DNA of 8,558 nucleotides from an uncultured Bacteroidota bacterium (lineage in GTDB: Bacteria > Bacteroidota > Bacteroidia > Chitinophagales > Chitinophagaceae), in NCBI GenBank assembly GCA_946479615.1, contig CAMLGR010000179.1, forward strand, positions 1 to 8,558. The letters are read 5' to 3'. A model generated the notes under the pieces. The model searched no databases, was not told the DNA's origin, and saw only the letters and a program-made list of their open reading frames with translations. The position numbers and the translations under genes are program-made. The first letter of the stretch is position 1, and every line of letters starts with the position of its first letter. Shown here piece after piece: positions 7,380-8,558 of this stretch.

Positions 7380-7485
7380 CTCTATGTGTAACCTATGTAC
7401 CTATATGGTAAAGGGTACGCAAGGCAGCTATTGAACTATAATTGATCGGCGTAAGCCTTACCACACAGGCACATAGAGACATAGC
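7380..7485. repeat. Imperfect palindromic element of CTATGTG-like units
   Basis: A 106-bp inverted-repeat structure begins two bases after the regulator stop codon. The outer left unit CTCTATGTG (7380-7388) is an exact reverse complement of CACATAGAG (7470-7478). Near the centre, GGTAAAGGGTACGC (7407-7420) matches the reverse complement of 7449-7462 at 11 of 14 positions. Each arm is itself a short tandem array. The left arm reads CTCTATGTGTAA, CCTATGTA, CCTATATGG. The right arm, read on the minus strand from 7485, gives GCTATGTCT, CTATGTG, CCTGTGTGG. The 28-nt centre (7421-7448) is not obviously paired. It looks like a mobile or REP/MITE-like palindromic repeat, and its RNA could fold at the end of the regulator transcript. 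No transposase or target-site duplication is seen. Confidence 0.6.
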
Positions 7486-7589
7486 ATCCACATAAGACAA
7501 ATCGCCATTTTTCCCCAATTTTATCCGCTGGTAACAATCCCTGCAACCTACCCGGTTTTCTGCCTAGCTTCCGGTAAAACTCTCATTTT
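7486..7589 (+). promoter_or_regulatory. Upstream region of the DUF2911 gene (no clear promoter)
   Basis: About 104 nt separate the palindromic element from the DUF2911 start. A promoter is expected here because the element intervenes, but I find no good TAnnTTTG match and no Shine-Dalgarno sequence. The stretch just before the ATG is A/T-rich. Nothing else is recognisable. Confidence 0.25.
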
Positions 7590-8558
7590 ATGAAGAAATT
7601 AATACCTCTTTTTCTACTGGCACTTTTCATAGGCGCCTATTCGGTTGCACAGATACCACTGACCGTGTCGGCCAGCGGGGGCAATAAAAAAGCATCGGTA
7701 AGTGAACGGATCGGTCTTACCGATATTACTATTCATTACGATCGCCCGGGTGTTAAAAACCGCGAAGGAAAGATATGGGGGCAACTGGTCCCGGTTGGTT
7801 TTACCGACCAGGGATTTGGCAGCAGTAAAGCAGCTCCCTGGCGCGCAGGCGCCAATGAAAATACAACGATCGAATTCTCTACCGATGTACAGATCGAAGG
7901 GCAACCCTTAGCGGCTGGTAAGTACGGATTTTTTATTGCCTATGATCCCAGTGAACCGACACTTATCTTTTCCAAAAATGCTACTTCCTGGGGAAGTTTT
8001 TTTTATGATCAAAGCGAAGATGTGCTGCGTGTAAAAGCAACTCCACAACCATTGGATAAAAGTGTAGAATGGCTGAAGTATGAATTCCTTAATGAAACGG
8101 CCAACTCAACAACGATCGCACTGGAATGGGAAAAGCTGATGATCCCATTCAAAGTGGAAGTCGATTATACTAAAGACCAAATCGCTTCTTTTCGCCGCGA
8201 ACTGAGAACTGAAAAAGGATTTATCTGGGAAAGCTGGAACCAGGCAGCGCAATGGTGCCTGCAAAACAACACCAACCTCGAAGAAGCGCTTCTTTGGAGT
8301 GATAGCGCTACCAGTATTAATTTCGGCGGTGACAGGGTCTTTCAGCCATGGTCCACCAAAGCACCGCTATTGGAAAAGATGGGGCGTTCGGCAGAAGCTG
8401 CCGACATCATGAATAAAACACTGGCTTTTGCCGGTGTTAATGATATTCACCAGTATGGCCGTTCTTTATTGGCGCAAAAGAAAAACAAAGAAGCCCTGGC
8501 TGTTTTCAAAACGAATTATTCCAAAAATCCTAACCAATTCACCACGCTGGTAGGTCTT
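7590..8558 (+). CDS. Secreted DUF2911 domain protein (3'-truncated by window edge)
   Basis: The frame is open from ATG 7590 to the last base, giving 323 codons without a stop. Residues 1-20 form a clear signal peptide: MKK, a hydrophobic core, then SVAQ. The DUF2911 domain follows, with ASGGNKKASVSERIG (28-42), ITIHYDRPGVKNREGKIWG (46-64), PWRAGANENTTIEFS (83-97) and AAGKYGFFI (108-116). From about residue 200 to the window end the sequence is helical and TPR-like (for example AAQWCLQNNTNLEEAL and ALAVFKTNYSKNPNQF). Proteins with this layout are common in Bacteroidota and are predicted to be periplasmic or secreted; no enzymatic activity is established to my knowledge. The gene is separated from the two-component system by 211 bp including the palindromic element, so it is probably its own transcription unit. 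Confidence 0.88.
   Translation, partial: MKKLIPLFLLALFIGAYSVAQIPLTVSASGGNKKASVSERIGLTDITIHYDRPGVKNREGKIWGQLVPVGFTDQGFGSSKAAPWRAGANENTTIEFSTDVQIEGQPLAAGKYGFFIAYDPSEPTLIFSKNATSWGSFFYDQSEDVLRVKATPQPLDKSVEWLKYEFLNETANSTTIALEWEKLMIPFKVEVDYTKDQIASFRRELRTEKGFIWESWNQAAQWCLQNNTNLEEALLWSDSATSINFGGDRVFQPWSTKAPLLEKMGRSAEAADIMNKTLAFAGVNDIHQYGRSLLAQKKNKEALAVFKTNYSKNPNQFTTLVGL

Noticed and set aside
7702..7911. A 69-codon plus-strand open frame inside the DUF2911 gene
   Set aside because: It is in a different frame from the DUF2911 sequence, which carries clear domain motifs and a signal peptide.

Overview
The window reads as chromosomal DNA from a member of the Bacteroidota, most likely family Chitinophagaceae (inference). 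The reasons are a ParA-ParB-DUF5683-DapB gene order that I recall as common in this phylum, a TPR-containing HisKA_3 sensor kinase with a NarL/LuxR-type regulator, a DUF2911 protein, start codons without purine-rich Shine-Dalgarno sequences, and -7 elements resembling the Bacteroidota TAnnTTTG. The coding sequences look intact and similar in composition. There is no sign of an insertion sequence, phage, CRISPR array, tRNA or rRNA.

Layout. Positions 1-1163 (minus strand) hold the first 387 codons of a membrane-anchored calcineurin-like metallophosphoesterase, whose C-terminus lies outside the window. A 159-bp divergent promoter region (1164-1322) separates it from a plus-strand series: parA (1323-2126), parB (2233-3153), a DUF5683 envelope protein (start at 3172 preferred, end 3924), dapB (4018-4734), a TPR sensor histidine kinase (4718-6676, overlapping dapB by 17 nt) and its response regulator (6740-7378). 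A 211-bp gap follows, containing a 106-bp imperfect palindrome built of CTATGTG-like units. Last is a secreted DUF2911 protein (7590 onward), cut by the window end after 323 codons.

How the genes work together. ParA and ParB form the chromosome-segregation pair. DapB makes tetrahydrodipicolinate for lysine and diaminopimelate, hence peptidoglycan. The DUF5683 protein has an export signal and two hydrophobic segments but no known role. The kinase and regulator form a complete two-component phosphorelay: His462 in the kinase, Asp57 in the regulator, and a DxxxQ phosphatase motif after the kinase histidine. Their signal and target genes cannot be read from the window.

Most of this is ordinary core-genome content. 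The parts most worth a second look are non-coding: the palindromic element after the response regulator, the 8-bp inverted repeat between kinase and regulator, and smaller hairpins or palindromes before dapB and parB. I see no convincing new multi-gene system.
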